Source of the DNA: Geosiphon pyriformis
Lineage: Eukaryota > Glomeromycota > Glomeromycetes > Archaeosporales > Geosiphonaceae
Length of the DNA stretch: 64,000 nt
Direction: 5' to 3'
Assembly (NCBI GenBank): GCA_016748015.1
Contig: JAAOMT010000664.1
Coordinates: 1,550,756-1,614,755 of the forward strand
Every line of letters starts with the position of its first letter. Position 1 is the first letter of the stretch. A program made the translations under genes and the position numbers. A model generated the notes under the pieces. That model did no database searches and was not told the origin of the DNA. It saw only the letters and a list, made by a program, of their open reading frames with translations. Positions 46,843-58,240 of the stretch are shown one piece after another.

Positions 46843-47990
46843 TAATAATTCAAAACAGATATAACAGTATTTAGTTCTTTAAAATAAACAATTATATATT
46901 GCCAAACACCAACAGGTTTCAACACAACACAAACAATCTTACCAAAAACACCAAGTGTTGTGTTAATATCAGCAGCAAATATACCCAAAGACATATTATA
47001 CAAAGCAACAACAGCAAAAAAGAAACCAAATTTAGAAACCACCAAAGATTTGGTAATTTGAAAGTAATCAAATAAATAGAGCTTGTAAGCTTAATTAGAA
47101 ATATAGTTTCTAAAAATTTTTGTAAAGCAAATTTCATATAAAAGAGCTTTATATTGTTTTTTAATACTGATTTTACACCCAAAAAACCATATATAAACTG
47201 AAAAACAGTCTTAATATAAGCCAATTTAATCTTAAAAATAATATTAAACACCAGAATAGAAACTATCTACTTAGCAAATCTTTGATAATTAGAAATAGTT
47301 TTTTAAACATTATCAATAACAGCACTAAAAATCAGAAAAAAAATTAAGTCAGTTTTTATCTAATTAATCCAGTTTTCAAAAACAAGTAATCCAACAAAAA
47401 ACTGTTATTTTGTTTTTAAAACTGGTAATAATATGTTAGAAAACACCATATTTAACAACATAAATAATAGTTAATCTTGGCCTATATTAGATAATAGACT
47501 AGATAATACAACAGAAATCTTATCTAAAATCTTATTAGAAACCACAAAAAAATTCAGTATAATAATAATAAAGACAAGCAATTGCTTTTACTTTTTTGAG
47601 TTTTTGGTCTTTTTGACTATTTTTTTTTGAAAAAATAGTATTAGAAATACCAAATATAAAACCTATAAAAAAAACCAGCTTGTTAATTAATCTGTTATTA
47701 AAAACTTTTAAGTTTTTAGAAGAGATAAAAACAACATTAGAACTAATCCAAGTGTGTTTTTTTAAAAGAACTTTGATCAGTAAAAAACCAGTCAAAGATA
47801 AAAAAATGCTTTAGTAACTACTAATAACAGTTTTTTACTATTATTAATCAAGAAAAAAACTTTTAAAATGTTTTACTTAATTGTTTTTACAACAATAAGA
47901 ACTTTTCTAATTAAAACTTTGTAAAATACTAAAAAGAAAATACCAATTATAACTTTTTTATTTTTTGCTCTGATTATGGTTATAAAATTA
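46843..47990 (-). mobile_element. Half-LINE copy 2: 5' half of an ORF1-only element
   Basis: From 47990 downward it shows IRAKNKKV (compare KAKSKKA at 55985), LTGFLLIKVLLKKHTWISS and KNLKVFNNRLINKLVFF (47535-47795), FKIKLAYIKTVFQFIYGFLG and CIICLWVYLL-type RRM sequence (46919-47251). It ends in the first RRM-like fold at the position equivalent to about 57120 of the better copy. 3' truncation with an intact 5' end is not what LINE insertion produces, so a later deletion with E3 is likely. Confidence 0.78.
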
Positions 47991-47999
47991 AAAAAACAA

Positions 48000-50050
48000 A
48001 AAGTCTTAATTTTATATTTATATATAATATAGAAAAATATTAATATATATTTATTAAAAAACATAAATAATAAAAAAAAGTATAAAAAAACATAATTAAA
48101 ATATTAATAATAAATATTAAAAAACATATTTAAAATATTAATAATAAGTATTAAAAACAATATATATATTATTTATTTATTATATATCAATTTTTAATTT
48201 TTATTGGTATTTTTTAGTTTGCTAAAAAAATTTTATAGTTATATTTAATTAAATAATTAAATATATTATATTTTTTTATTATTAAATTAGTAATTAATTT
48301 TTTAATTTTTTATTATATTAAATTTATTATTATTATTATTATTTTAATAAGTATAGCTTAATTATTATTTGGTATATATAAATAATCTAAGTATTTATAA
48401 TTAAATATAATTATATACTTATTATATATGATTAAAAAACCTATAATATTTATAATAAACCAAACTTTAATTTAATTTATAAAACACTAAAATAATACAA
48501 TAAATTTTGGTTAATTTTTTTAATTTTAAAACAAATAATAATATATCTTATTTTATTATTTATAATAAAAATACAAATAAAGTCTTTATTAATTAATATT
48601 AATTAATTTAAAGTAAAAAAATTAATTTGTTTATCAAATTTAAACAAGACTAAAAATATAGTTTTTTTTAAAATTTTTATAAATTTTTTTTTAATAATTA
48701 CTATTTAATTTAAATATATATTTAGTTTTTTTAGATTATTATTTATCAAAACATTTTTATTTTTGGTCAATATTATAGTTTTATCTAAACTAAATTTTAA
48801 TATAAATATTATTTAATAATTGTTTAAAATTTTAAAAAAACTGAAACTTTTTTACCAAAAAAAATATTTTTTTAATTATTCATATTTTTTTATTGCGTTT
48901 TTTTTCCAAAAGTTAACAGATTAATATTTAAAGCATAGAATTTTTTGATAATAATTTTTAATTTTTCTTTAATAATTGTAGAAATAAACCAATTTGATTT
49001 GAATACAATAAAAAATGATTATAAAAAAAACATTTTTTTATTCTTAAAATTATAATAATTTGTAATTAATAATAAAACATTTAATTTATTTATTTTGTTT
49101 TAAGAATAATTATTTAGGAGTCTAAAAAAGTTTTATTCTTATTATTAACTTTAAATTCAATATTAATTATTATAAATTTTATTAATTTAAATTTAAATTA
49201 GTTTTTATATTATTAAACACACAAAATATCTACTTTATTTACTTAAAGATAAAAATTTAATTAAATATATAACTGTTTTATTATTAAAGTTCTTAATATT
49301 ATTATTTATTTTTCTAGGCTTCTGAATAAAATTACTGCCAACAGAATTATGTATTATATATTTTATACATTTTTTATTGGTTATGTTACCATTAATAGTG
49401 GTCACAAGTTTCTGCACAAAAGAGTTGGTATTTTGTAAAATGTTTAAAATGTATAAAGCAATTAAAAAATTAAAAAAACTTTTTCTTGAAAAATTTTTTT
49501 TCTTTAAAGAATTTTAGATGTAGAAGAGAAAAAAGTTTTAAAACATAATTAAAAAATAAAAATAAGAAAATAATAATAATAATAAATTAATTTTTTAAAT
49601 CATTAATTAAATTAAAATTTTATTAAAAAAATGAGGTGCAAATTTAAATATTATTTCTATAAAACTAAAACTAAAATTAATATTTTTTAGTTTCAAAATG
49701 TTCAATTAGTTATAACTCAAAATAATTACAATCAATTTTTTTAAAAAAATTTTAATTAATTAAAATAATATTTTTTATATAAAATAAAAAATAAGATTCC
49801 CATATATTATGTTAAATATGTGCAATATCAATTACAAAAGAATGACTTTTTAATTGATTTCAATTTGGAAAATAGTTTTAATTCAACTTTTTATTCTATT
49901 ATCATTTCAATATATTAATGTATTTTAAAAACAATTTAAATCCATCATTTAAATCATTAGGTCATGTTTAAGTGGAAGATTATTTTTAATTTCTTACATA
50001 AAAATGCCAAGATTAACGATTTCTCTCATTGTAAAATCAAATTATAATAA
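48000..50050. other. AT-rich non-coding block
   Basis: About 2 kb of very AT-rich sequence with poly-A/T runs and short ATT/ATA repeats (for example near 48320-48345). No domain-bearing ORF. The part next to 47990 probably contains the half-LINE 5' region; the remainder is unassigned. Confidence 0.5.
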
Positions 50051-51479
50051 TAAAAATTTAAAATTTGATGAAACGTAATCATTTTCAAATTGTACGTTTG
50101 ATGGCACCCATGGGCCGAAAATCCCTCATGTGGGGGATGAGATCAATTAAAATTTTATTTTTAAGGTTATTAATAACTTAGGTAACCGTTATATTATTAA
50201 GAAGATTTCTTTAATACTCAATAGATTGTAGATGTATCTCTTTGAGGATGCCGTGAATCTGTGGTCAGAATGACGTAGAGACGTAGAATATTTTATGTAG
50301 CAAAAGAAATATAGAAATCTAAATTTATGAACTATTGCAGTTAGATAACCCTATCTCCGATTTTTTTTTACTAAGAATGATGGAGCATTAGAAAGAGAAA
50401 GTTCGGAATAAATTTTAGCGGGGTTTAGTATTATGATAAGAGCTATCTCGATCAGTGATCTTGGAATATTAGTCACGAGCTTATCGTAGTTTTACAAGTT
50501 CCCAAATTTAGAAATGTTTCAATGCACAAAAGTATATGTACAACTAAGAAAAATAGGGGAAAAAAAGAGAAAAAGGTCTCTAGGCTGCAACAATGTATAT
50601 TCTTGGGTAACCACAATCGGCATCCATGTGTCAAAGTTTAATATTCCAACAATTCTATTTTTTCAAATTCGATAAGCTTTAGAATTCAATGTTTCAAATG
50701 ATTAATTGATTCGGATTTTTGTAAACTCAAATTATTGAATTTCTGGTAATATAATAAGATCGAAGGTAATATAATAGTACTACATCATTTCTGCACAGAA
50801 ATCGAGTGTGTATGTATTTTCTCGAGAAACCTGGAAATTCAATCTCTGAAAAAAGAATATATATCACAAATTGTGTGGTGAAAAAACGATGAAACTTTTT
50901 GACCCAAAAAAGTTGTTATCTGATTTTCATTGATTATTTCAGCAGCGCTGTATTAATTCCTAAATCAATTAATAAATCAATTAATAAATCAACTAATCAA
51001 TCAATTAATAAATCAACTAATCAATCAATTAATCAATTAATCAATCAATCAATCAATAAAGAAAACATCACCGCCGCCGTCACCGAAAAAATCATTTGAT
51101 GATTAAAATCATCGATCAATCAAACAAAACAAAAATTTGAAACCAGTTTTCCATTAATTCATTACGAACCTTGAAAAATATTTGCTCGTCATTTTCATTT
51201 TACTTTTAATTTTAATTTTTCTGAGTTGAAATTCACCACCATCGGTCATAATTTCAATTTCACGAAGAATATTAACATAAACACAAAACATTCTTATTCA
51301 CAACAACAAAACAGTAACAGAACAGCCACAAGCCTGAACAACAGGAGAATAGAACATATAAAAACTCGATAGAATCTTCACAAAGACTCCCTCACTCCCT
51401 CACTCTCCCAATTATTGTTTTAATCAAATTTTGTTGAAAAAATTTTCCTTTCCAAAATACTTGATCATTTTTCAAAACG
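50051..51479 (+). other. Intergenic/5' region of the Sel1 gene
   Basis: More balanced composition than its surroundings, no transposon homology seen, no convincing ORF. It holds an AATCAATTAATA-type simple repeat at 50962-51060, which inflates a spurious 66-codon ORF, and a small inverted repeat ATCCC/GGGAT near 50128-50145. The last 130 bp have promoter-like features. Confidence 0.5.
51359..51412 (+). promoter_or_regulatory. Putative core promoter of the Sel1 gene
   Basis: TATAAAAA at 51359-51366, about 115 bp upstream of the ATG, followed by a C/T-rich stretch of CTCACTCCC units at about 51387-51410, a common layout near fungal transcription starts. Position fits; not proven. Confidence 0.4.
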
Positions 51480-52958
51480 ATGATGATTGATTCAATCTCA
51501 CAACCATTAAAACAAAAAATCTCATATCATGGTCGTATTTTCAAATCATTAAATAATAATAATAATAATAATAATAACAAAAACAACTTCTCCCAACACT
51601 TTACGAATCTTACAAAAATATCGGGAAATTTTTTGAAATTTTTTTCATCCAATTCTCACCCAAATTTACATTCTAATTCGCAAAACCTAAAAACACATCA
51701 TAATTCTAATTTTGTCTCTAATCATGAACCAAAGTCAAATTTTCATCTTGTAAAAGATTTGCTAAAACAATTCACATGGGCCGAACAATCCTGGTCTCAC
51801 GATCTTCAAATGCTACAAATGGTTGAAACCTGGCTCTTGCAAAACTTGCTGTCACCTCATCACCTCTTTCAAATACTTGTCACTAATCACCGATACAATA
51901 CAAAGTATGCCTCTCTGATTGGGTTCTGTTACAATTGGGGTCTTGGGACAGAGATAAATGGTGAATTAGCAATACATTTTTACACAATCGCCGCACGAAA
52001 AAATGACCATTCAGCAGCAGTACAAAATGAATTAGGATGGATGTACGAATTCGGTTTCGGCACCGAGAAAAATCCTAAACTAGCATTTCAATATTTCAGA
52101 AAATCCGCTAGACAAGGTTTACCAAACGCTCAAAATTCTTTAGGAGAATGTTATCATTTCGGTTTGGGAACGGAGATTGATTTGGAAAAAGCCTTCTCAT
52201 GGTATTCACGTGCAGCAAAATCAGAATGTGCTGATGGACAATTTCATCTAGCAGAGTGCTATCAATTGGGATTGGGTTGTAAAAGAGATTTAGATTTAGC
52301 GTTGTTTTGGTATCATCTATCTTCCAGTAGTTATAATAAGAATGAAAGCTTGGATTATCATGGAAAAGAGCATGATTTAGAAACGAATATTTCAAATTCA
52401 ATGGTGTTGAAAGGGATGCAAGGATTTACTTGGTTTATAAGGGCTGCTAAGGCTGGCGATGCTCGTGCTCAACGTGTAGTTGGGGATTATTATCGAGGTT
52501 GGAGTTTTAATAAGCTTAATTCAGATGAAAATGATGATTCGAACTCAATTTCGGATGGCCGATCAGAAGGACGAAATAAATCCGCAGAGTTTTTCTCATC
52601 CCGTAACTCCAAGACTGCATTCAAATGGTATGAAAAATCCGCATCAGCCGGAAATGTTACAGCCAAAAGAAGGGTCGGTCTGTGCTATCGAAATGGGATC
52701 GGTTGTGAAGTGGATTTGAAGAAATCTTTAAAATGTTTTAAAGAAGCCGCAGAGTTAGGGTCGTGGAATGGGATGGCAGATTATGAAGTTGCTTGGTGTT
52801 ACCAGTTTGGCATTGGGGTTGAGAAAGATATTCATGAGGGTATGAAGTGGTATGTTTGTTCGGCTAAAAAAGGGTATTTAAAGGGATGGATTGAGGCCAA
52901 GAAGCTTATGGCAGGACTGATGATTGGGAATGAGAGTGGGACATTTTGTCGGCGATAA
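51480..52958 (+). CDS. Sel1-like repeat (HCP-like) protein
   Basis: A 492-residue, single-exon gene, the only long intact ORF in the window. The N-terminus (residues 1-100) is low-complexity, with an Asn run encoded by an AAT repeat (51553-51590). From about residue 140 to 485 it is built of Sel1-type repeats of about 36 residues: GFCYNWGLGTEINGELAIHF, LGWMYEFGFGTEKNPKLAFQ, LGECYHFGLGTEIDLEKAFS, LAECYQLGLGCKRDLDLALF, then a partly degenerate repeat with an acidic/Ser insertion, VGLCYRNGIGCEVDLKKSL and VAWCYQFGIGVEKDIHEGM. Such alpha-solenoids act as protein-interaction scaffolds; Sel1 families are greatly expanded in Glomeromycotina. No kinase domain is attached, no signal peptide or membrane segment is seen, and the specific role is unknown. 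A second in-frame ATG directly follows the first. Confidence 0.92.
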   Translation: MMIDSISQPLKQKISYHGRIFKSLNNNNNNNNNKNNFSQHFTNLTKISGNFLKFFSSNSHPNLHSNSQNLKTHHNSNFVSNHEPKSNFHLVKDLLKQFTWAEQSWSHDLQMLQMVETWLLQNLLSPHHLFQILVTNHRYNTKYASLIGFCYNWGLGTEINGELAIHFYTIAARKNDHSAAVQNELGWMYEFGFGTEKNPKLAFQYFRKSARQGLPNAQNSLGECYHFGLGTEIDLEKAFSWYSRAAKSECADGQFHLAECYQLGLGCKRDLDLALFWYHLSSSSYNKNESLDYHGKEHDLETNISNSMVLKGMQGFTWFIRAAKAGDARAQRVVGDYYRGWSFNKLNSDENDDSNSISDGRSEGRNKSAEFFSSRNSKTAFKWYEKSASAGNVTAKRRVGLCYRNGIGCEVDLKKSLKCFKEAAELGSWNGMADYEVAWCYQFGIGVEKDIHEGMKWYVCSAKKGYLKGWIEAKKLMAGLMIGNESGTFCRR

Positions 52959-53146
52959 GTTAATTGATAATCTTAATATAATAGGTTGAATGTAAAATTG
53001 GATCATTGACCTAATTTGATTAATGTATTGTAAATAATAATAGTAATAATAATAATAATAATTTTACATTTATCAGAAAATATATTCTTGGGCCAAGATG
53101 GTGTTCCACTTGTTTCTAATAATTCTGAATGTCGCAATCATTCTAA

Positions 53147-53152
53147 AATAAA
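53147..53152 (+). terminator. Possible poly(A) signal of the Sel1 gene
   Basis: AATAAA about 190 bp after the stop codon, downstream of an (AAT)n run at about 53034-53062. In DNA this AT-rich the hexamer is weak evidence. Confidence 0.3.
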
Positions 53153-53159
53153 AATATAT

Positions 53160-55970
53160 TTTGATTTATCGTTATAAAACTATTCGAAAATTTATTCATA
53201 AGAGATATTTTTTATAATAATTTATCATATATATAAAAACAAACAAACAAACAAACAATTGGGAATTAGTTAATTTATTAACAGAGAATATATGATTAAA
53301 TATGCAAGTAATTATATTTTTTTAAAAGATTGATTTAGGTTGAGATTAATTTTTTAAGATGAGCTGAAGATGATTTTAAAAGCTTTAATTAATTATTTAA
53401 AATATCTTTTTTTTATTGAACAATTTTCTGGAAAATTAATTAATTAATTAATATTATAATGATCAAATCATATTAACAGCAATTAAGATTTAATATTTGG
53501 GAGGGGAGGAGGACGGGATTAACATTAGTCTGCAAATATTAAAAGGTTTTTATGCATTTGAAATAAATGTTTAATATATATTTATATATATTTTTTTTTT
53601 GATTGATACGTCAAAAAGGTTATCGTGAAATTATTTTTGGTTCACAATTATTTTAATGATTGTTCTTAATAAATCTAAAAAGTTGTCCCACATGATTAAA
53701 TAGATGGTAAAACATTATACACAATTTGGCTAAAAGTATCTTTGGGGTATCCATAATTTAACCGTTCTTTAAGATTAAAGGTTTAAAAGTGTTTTCATAT
53801 ATTTTTCTTATGATTCCACCAGCCATTCTACTCGATATTTCAAATTCAAAAAAGGGGATATTGAAAAATATCTTACTTCACAATATTGTTTAAGTGGTCA
53901 AAAATTAAACAATGGGTCGATATTTTAGTTGATATTTTCTTTAAAATTCAATAATAGCAAAGATTGCGTAAAAACAAATAACTAATAATTAATTAATAAT
54001 AAATTAATTAATTTTAAGGATTTTAATTCTCTCCCCCAACTAAATTTTTTTTATAATAAATAAAAACCTAGAAAATTCTCTTCTTCAAGACCCAGGAAAA
54101 AGTTATCTTTAAATCGCTCAAGTCTTTAAAAAAAGATGGCCTTTTTCGATACGAATAACACTGTTAATTGGTTCTAATCCTTTGAATAAAAATTTATTTC
54201 GAAACTTTCCTTGTGGTTTAGTGATGTTGATAAAAAAATAACTAAAACCTTAGGTTTAAAAGATCTCAACCAAATAGACAAATAAATGGATAAGTATTGA
54301 GTTTCAAATGTCAATCAATCAATCCTTCCTTCCTTCCTTCTATTTTTTGTCCATGTTTTGAAAAACATGATTTTTTTTATACTGTTAACGTGATAGCCCA
54401 ACCACTATCTAATACAATACAACCATTCTAGGTCCTAGGCTAAAGCGGAGTACATTTCACGTGATTTTATTACGTGATTTATTTTAATAATAGTGCTAGC
54501 ACTCTAAAAACATCAAATATAAAGGCTTTATAAATAAAAACACTATAATAATAATAAATGCATTATTAAATAGTCTTTAATAAGATCTATAAACTAATGC
54601 ATTTTTTATAAAAAATGTCTTAGAAATTTATTATGTAGTTGGATTTTCTCTGTAAACACTTTAAATAAAAACTAATAATAAATAGGGTAAAATTTTAATT
54701 GGTTAAATTTTACATATTGTCACATGTATTTAATAAAAAATAATGATTGACATATAATTTAATTAAGCAAAACCTTAAAAAAACTTAAATTAATAATATT
54801 ATTGATTTTTTATTTTTAATATATTTTAAGAATTACAATTAAAAATAATAATTGTTATTTTTATTTAAATACAAATTTTATTTTTTTTACTAAAATTACA
54901 TTTTAAACTATTTTTAAACTAATTAAATCTTAATACTAATTTATATAATTTAATTTTTATTAAGTATTATCTAAAACTTAATAATATAATTTTTAATTTT
55001 TAATAGCAAAAACAATATCTTTGCTTAAAAAATTTTGTTTATAAATACTTATATATTAAATAAATTAATTTTTATAATAATAAATATTAATAAGACTAAC
55101 AGAATTTAATACCAATCAAACAATTATTATAAATTTATTAAATAAATAATTATAATAAAACTATGTATAATACTTTGTTTTTTTTCCAAAATAATTCAAT
55201 AAAATTAAGTTTACAATAAAACTTTGGATAAAAAATACATATATGTTCAATCATTTTAATAATTTTTTATAATTAGTTTTTTAAAAAAATAAAATTAAGA
55301 TAATGATCAAAATTTTTTACTCATATATAATATTAAGAATTTATTAAATTAAAAACATGTAATTTAAAATACTATATTGTTTTGTTCAATTTTTTAATTA
55401 TAAACCATGTTTTTTTAAAATTTATTTAATAATCTTTTGTTTTATTATGTTATTAATATTAATAAATATCAAATTGTGTTAAAATTTATTGAATATTTTG
55501 TTATTATAAAGAAACAATTGTTTATTATTATTTTTTAAACTTATTTTAAAACTATAAAAGTATTTTTAACATAAGTTTTATAATTGTAATTGTTATTAAA
55601 CATAAAAAGTACAATTTTTTTTAAGTATATTTGTTTAATATTTGAAATAATTTTATTAATTATTTGGTTTATAAAATTTTAATTTGTTTATTAATTATTT
55701 GAATTAAAATTCAAATACATAATAATACAAATTTTAATATATAAAAATTAAATATTCTTAAAAAACAAATTATTAATAGTTTTTTCTTTTTTTAAAAAAC
55801 AAAAATATTTAATTAATTTACAAATAAATTTATTTATATAAATTTTAAGTTTTTGTAATTTGTATTAAAACTGGTTTTTTTTTACTGGATTTCAAATTTT
55901 AATAATTTTGTTATTGACATAAAAATTTAATTTGTCATAAATAATAAAAAAAAAACTCTTTGTCTTCTTA
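53160..55970. other. AT-rich intergenic region with simple repeats
   Basis: No gene recognised. Simple repeats are (AAAC)n at 53237-53258, (TCAA)n at 54311-54322 and (TTCC)n at 54323-54340. A TTACGTGATTT direct repeat and a CACGTG box lie near 54455-54480. From about 54500 to 55970 composition becomes extremely AT-rich, like the block at 48-50 kb. The last 100 bp probably form the half-LINE 5' untranslated region. Confidence 0.5.
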
Positions 55971-55975
55971 ATTTT

Positions 55976-58102
55976 ATGACCACAACCAAAGCAAAAAGTA
56001 AAAAAGCTGCACCTGATATCTGTCCTGAGATATCTAATAAAATTTCAACCAGAGAAGCTCTCTCTGTTGTAAAAGCAACTAGGCAAAACGTTTTAGAAGC
56101 CTTCTCCTTATCCAGTAATCGTGATAAGCTGTCTTTGGTAGCCACTGAAGCAACTTCTTCATCTTTGGCTGGTTTTTTACCAGTCAAAGTCCCTTCAAAG
56201 AGACATACTTGGGTTAGTCCCAGTGTTGCCTCCACCCCAACCAAGAGCCCAAAAGTTTTTAATAATAGACCAGTAAACAAGCTGGTTTTTCCCTTCATAG
56301 ATTCTTCACTTGGTGCTGCTAGCACCACCTCTTCAAAAAAAATGGTCAAAAAGACCAAAAGTTCAGAAAAGTGGGGGCAGTCACTTGCCTCTGTTATTGT
56401 TACACCGAACCCCTTTGTGGTTCCCAATGAGATCTTAAATGAAATCTCCATAGCATCATCCAGCACATTATTCAAAATGGGCCAAGATCAATCACTGGCT
56501 GTGTTGCCAAATGTGGTGTTTCCCGGCAGATCATCACTGGTTGTGGAAGCAAAACAATCTCTTCCTGTTGGGTTACCTGTTCTTGGAAATTGGGCTGATT
56601 AAATGGAAACTAATTTATCTCCTCCTCTAGTTTCTGGTGTTACTTCTGGTAGTGCTTGGGAAACTATTACTAGTTGTCAAAGGTTTGCTGGGTGGGTGGC
56701 CTCCACTCTGGTGCCTGGTGCTACTTTTAAGATCAAATTGGCTTATGTTAAGACTGTTTTTCAGTCTGTGCATGATTTCTTGGGTGCTAAATCTGTTTCA
56801 AAAGACAATGTGAAGCTTTTCTGTGTAGAGTTTGCTTCTTAACAGTCTTTGGAAGCTGCATTTCTGGTTGAGCTTACAAGCTCTGTTCGTTTGACCACTC
56901 TTAAAATTGCCAAGTCTTTGGTGGTTTCTGAATCTGGTTCTCCTCCTGCTGCTGTTGTGCTGCATAATGTATCTTTGGGTGTGTCTGCTGCTGACGTTAA
57001 GTTGGCTCTTAGTGTATTTGGTAGTATTACTCATGTTGTGCTGAAGCCTGCTGATATTTGGCAGTATGTGGTGGTTTATTTTGAAAAGTTAGACTCTGCT
57101 GTGTCTGTCTTGAAGCATTGGTCAGTCTTGATGGGCAAGGATAGTATTAGAATCCTCCCTTTGGTGAATCAAAATGAGACTATTTTGTCTTGTGATAAGT
57201 TTAAGACCAAATTGGTTAACCTTCCCCCTGGCTGTACCACTTTTGAAATCAGTAATATGATTTCTCAGATTGGTAGTCAAACATGTTTCATCTCTTATTC
57301 TTCTGATTCTGGTTGTTGTTTCCAGTTTGCTTTGGTTACATTTGACTTTCAAGGCAATTTGGATTCTGCTGTAGTCAAGACTGGTACTCTAAGGAAATGC
57401 CATATCTGATGGGAAACTCCTGGCTGCCAGTGCTGCTTTAGATGTCAAAAAATGGGCCATCTGGCTGTGGATTGCAAGATTTCTCCACCTTCTACTCCCA
57501 AGATTTCTAAGGTTTTCAAGTCTTATTTTGTGGGTAGTGTTTCTTATGTAAAAGCTTCTGCTTCCCTGGATTCTTCTAAGTTTCCTTCCTTGGCGGCTTC
57601 TACTTCTTCTTCTATGGTTGTTAGTGATTCCTTAGTGTCTTCCCAGTTGGCTTTTTTGGAATCTGATTTGGTCAAGCTTTCTACTTTGGTTGAGTTTATT
57701 GTTAAACCAGTTGGTTTCTTGGTCAAATTGTTTGAGCAATTTATTAATGGGGATTTGGTCTCAAGCAGTAAATTTGGCCTTAAGGTCAATGAGGTTATAG
57801 TGCATATGGGTTTTTTTAGTAAGATTGTTGGTAAGTTGGAGAGAGAAGTGGTTTCTTTAAAAAAAGAATGCTGCATGGAGGATATCAATATGTCTGGTAA
57901 TTCAGAGCATCCAGTTGGTTTGGATGATGAGGTGTTTTCTAACTTGTTGTCCTTTTGGGAACATGAGCCTATTGATTTTAAAGCTGATGTCTTAAAAACA
58001 GCTGAATGGCTGGTTGGATTGGTTCCTTGTAGTGCGATTCTGTTCTTGGTTATTCAAAAGATGTCATTTTTGGGTAAGTTTTCTTCTGATGTATCAACAT
58101 AG
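55976..58102 (+). pseudogene. Half-LINE ORF1: two RRM-like folds and CCHC knuckle
   Basis: A 708-codon frame interrupted only by TAA (56600-56602), TAA (56840-56842) and TGA (57407-57409); all three are one C-to-T step from CAA or CGA. It starts MTTTKAKSKKAAPD after an A-rich leader. The N-terminal 200 residues are basic and Ser/Pro-rich. The first RRM-like fold spans about 56955-57160 (VVLHNVSLGVSAADVKLAL, YVVVYFEKLDSAVSVL). A second lies at about 57205-57390 (LVNLPPGCTTFEISNMI, FALVTFDFQGNLDSAV). A knuckle CFRCQKMGHLAVDC (CX2CX4HX4C, 57434-57475) follows, then a Ser-rich and helical C-terminus. It presumably binds RNA as a nucleoprotein. No indels have accumulated, so it was silenced by point changes only. 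Confidence 0.82.
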
Positions 58103-58240
58103 TATAGCCTGAACTGGCTCGAGTAGCTGGTTATATGTAGAAAATGCATGAACTACATTTAATTTAAGATCTTATGTAGTCATATTGTATTAGATAATAG
58201 TTGGGTCTTGCTTGTTAAACTCTAATAAAAAAAATAAATA
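55976..58240 (+). mobile_element. Half-LINE copy 3: best-preserved ORF1-only element
   Basis: One ORF1 frame (55976-58102) followed immediately by a 3' tail (58103-58240) with GAACTGGCTCGAG, CATGAACTACATTT and GATAATAGTTGGG blocks and a final A-rich run. The tail matches the ends of the LINE fragment at 18245-18372 and of the LINE at 59050. No endonuclease or RT is present between ORF1 and the tail. It therefore looks like a non-autonomous partner of the LINE family, comparable in layout to mammalian HAL1 'half-LINEs'. Confidence 0.78.

Noticed and set aside
50100-50560. GC-richer stretch considered as tRNA or other structured RNA
   Set aside because: No cloverleaf, anticodon arm or B-box could be found by eye; only a 5-bp stem.
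50899-51099. 66-codon ORF with SINKSINKSTNQ repeats upstream of the Sel1 gene
   Set aside because: The ORF is produced by an AATCAATTAATA simple repeat; no domain, no conserved start context.
52108-52401. Minus-strand 97-codon ORF inside the Sel1 gene
   Set aside because: Shadow of the repeat-coding strand; no homology expected.
54138-54190. Short ATG frame (MAFFDTNNTVNWF) in the intergenic region
   Set aside because: Thirteen codons, no context to support translation.
54455-54500. CACGTG and repeated TTACGTGATTT considered as a transposon end
   Set aside because: No partner inverted repeat was found nearby and no transposase lies in the interval.
55927-56475. 182-codon minus-strand ORF with hydrophobic segments
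   Set aside because: Antisense to half-LINE ORF1, whose frame, motifs and homologues are clear.
57122-57352. Minus-strand ORF at the half-LINE (and the similar plus-strand ORF at 19280-19552)
   Set aside because: Both are antisense shadows of the same ORF1 region; their mutual similarity reflects the sense gene.
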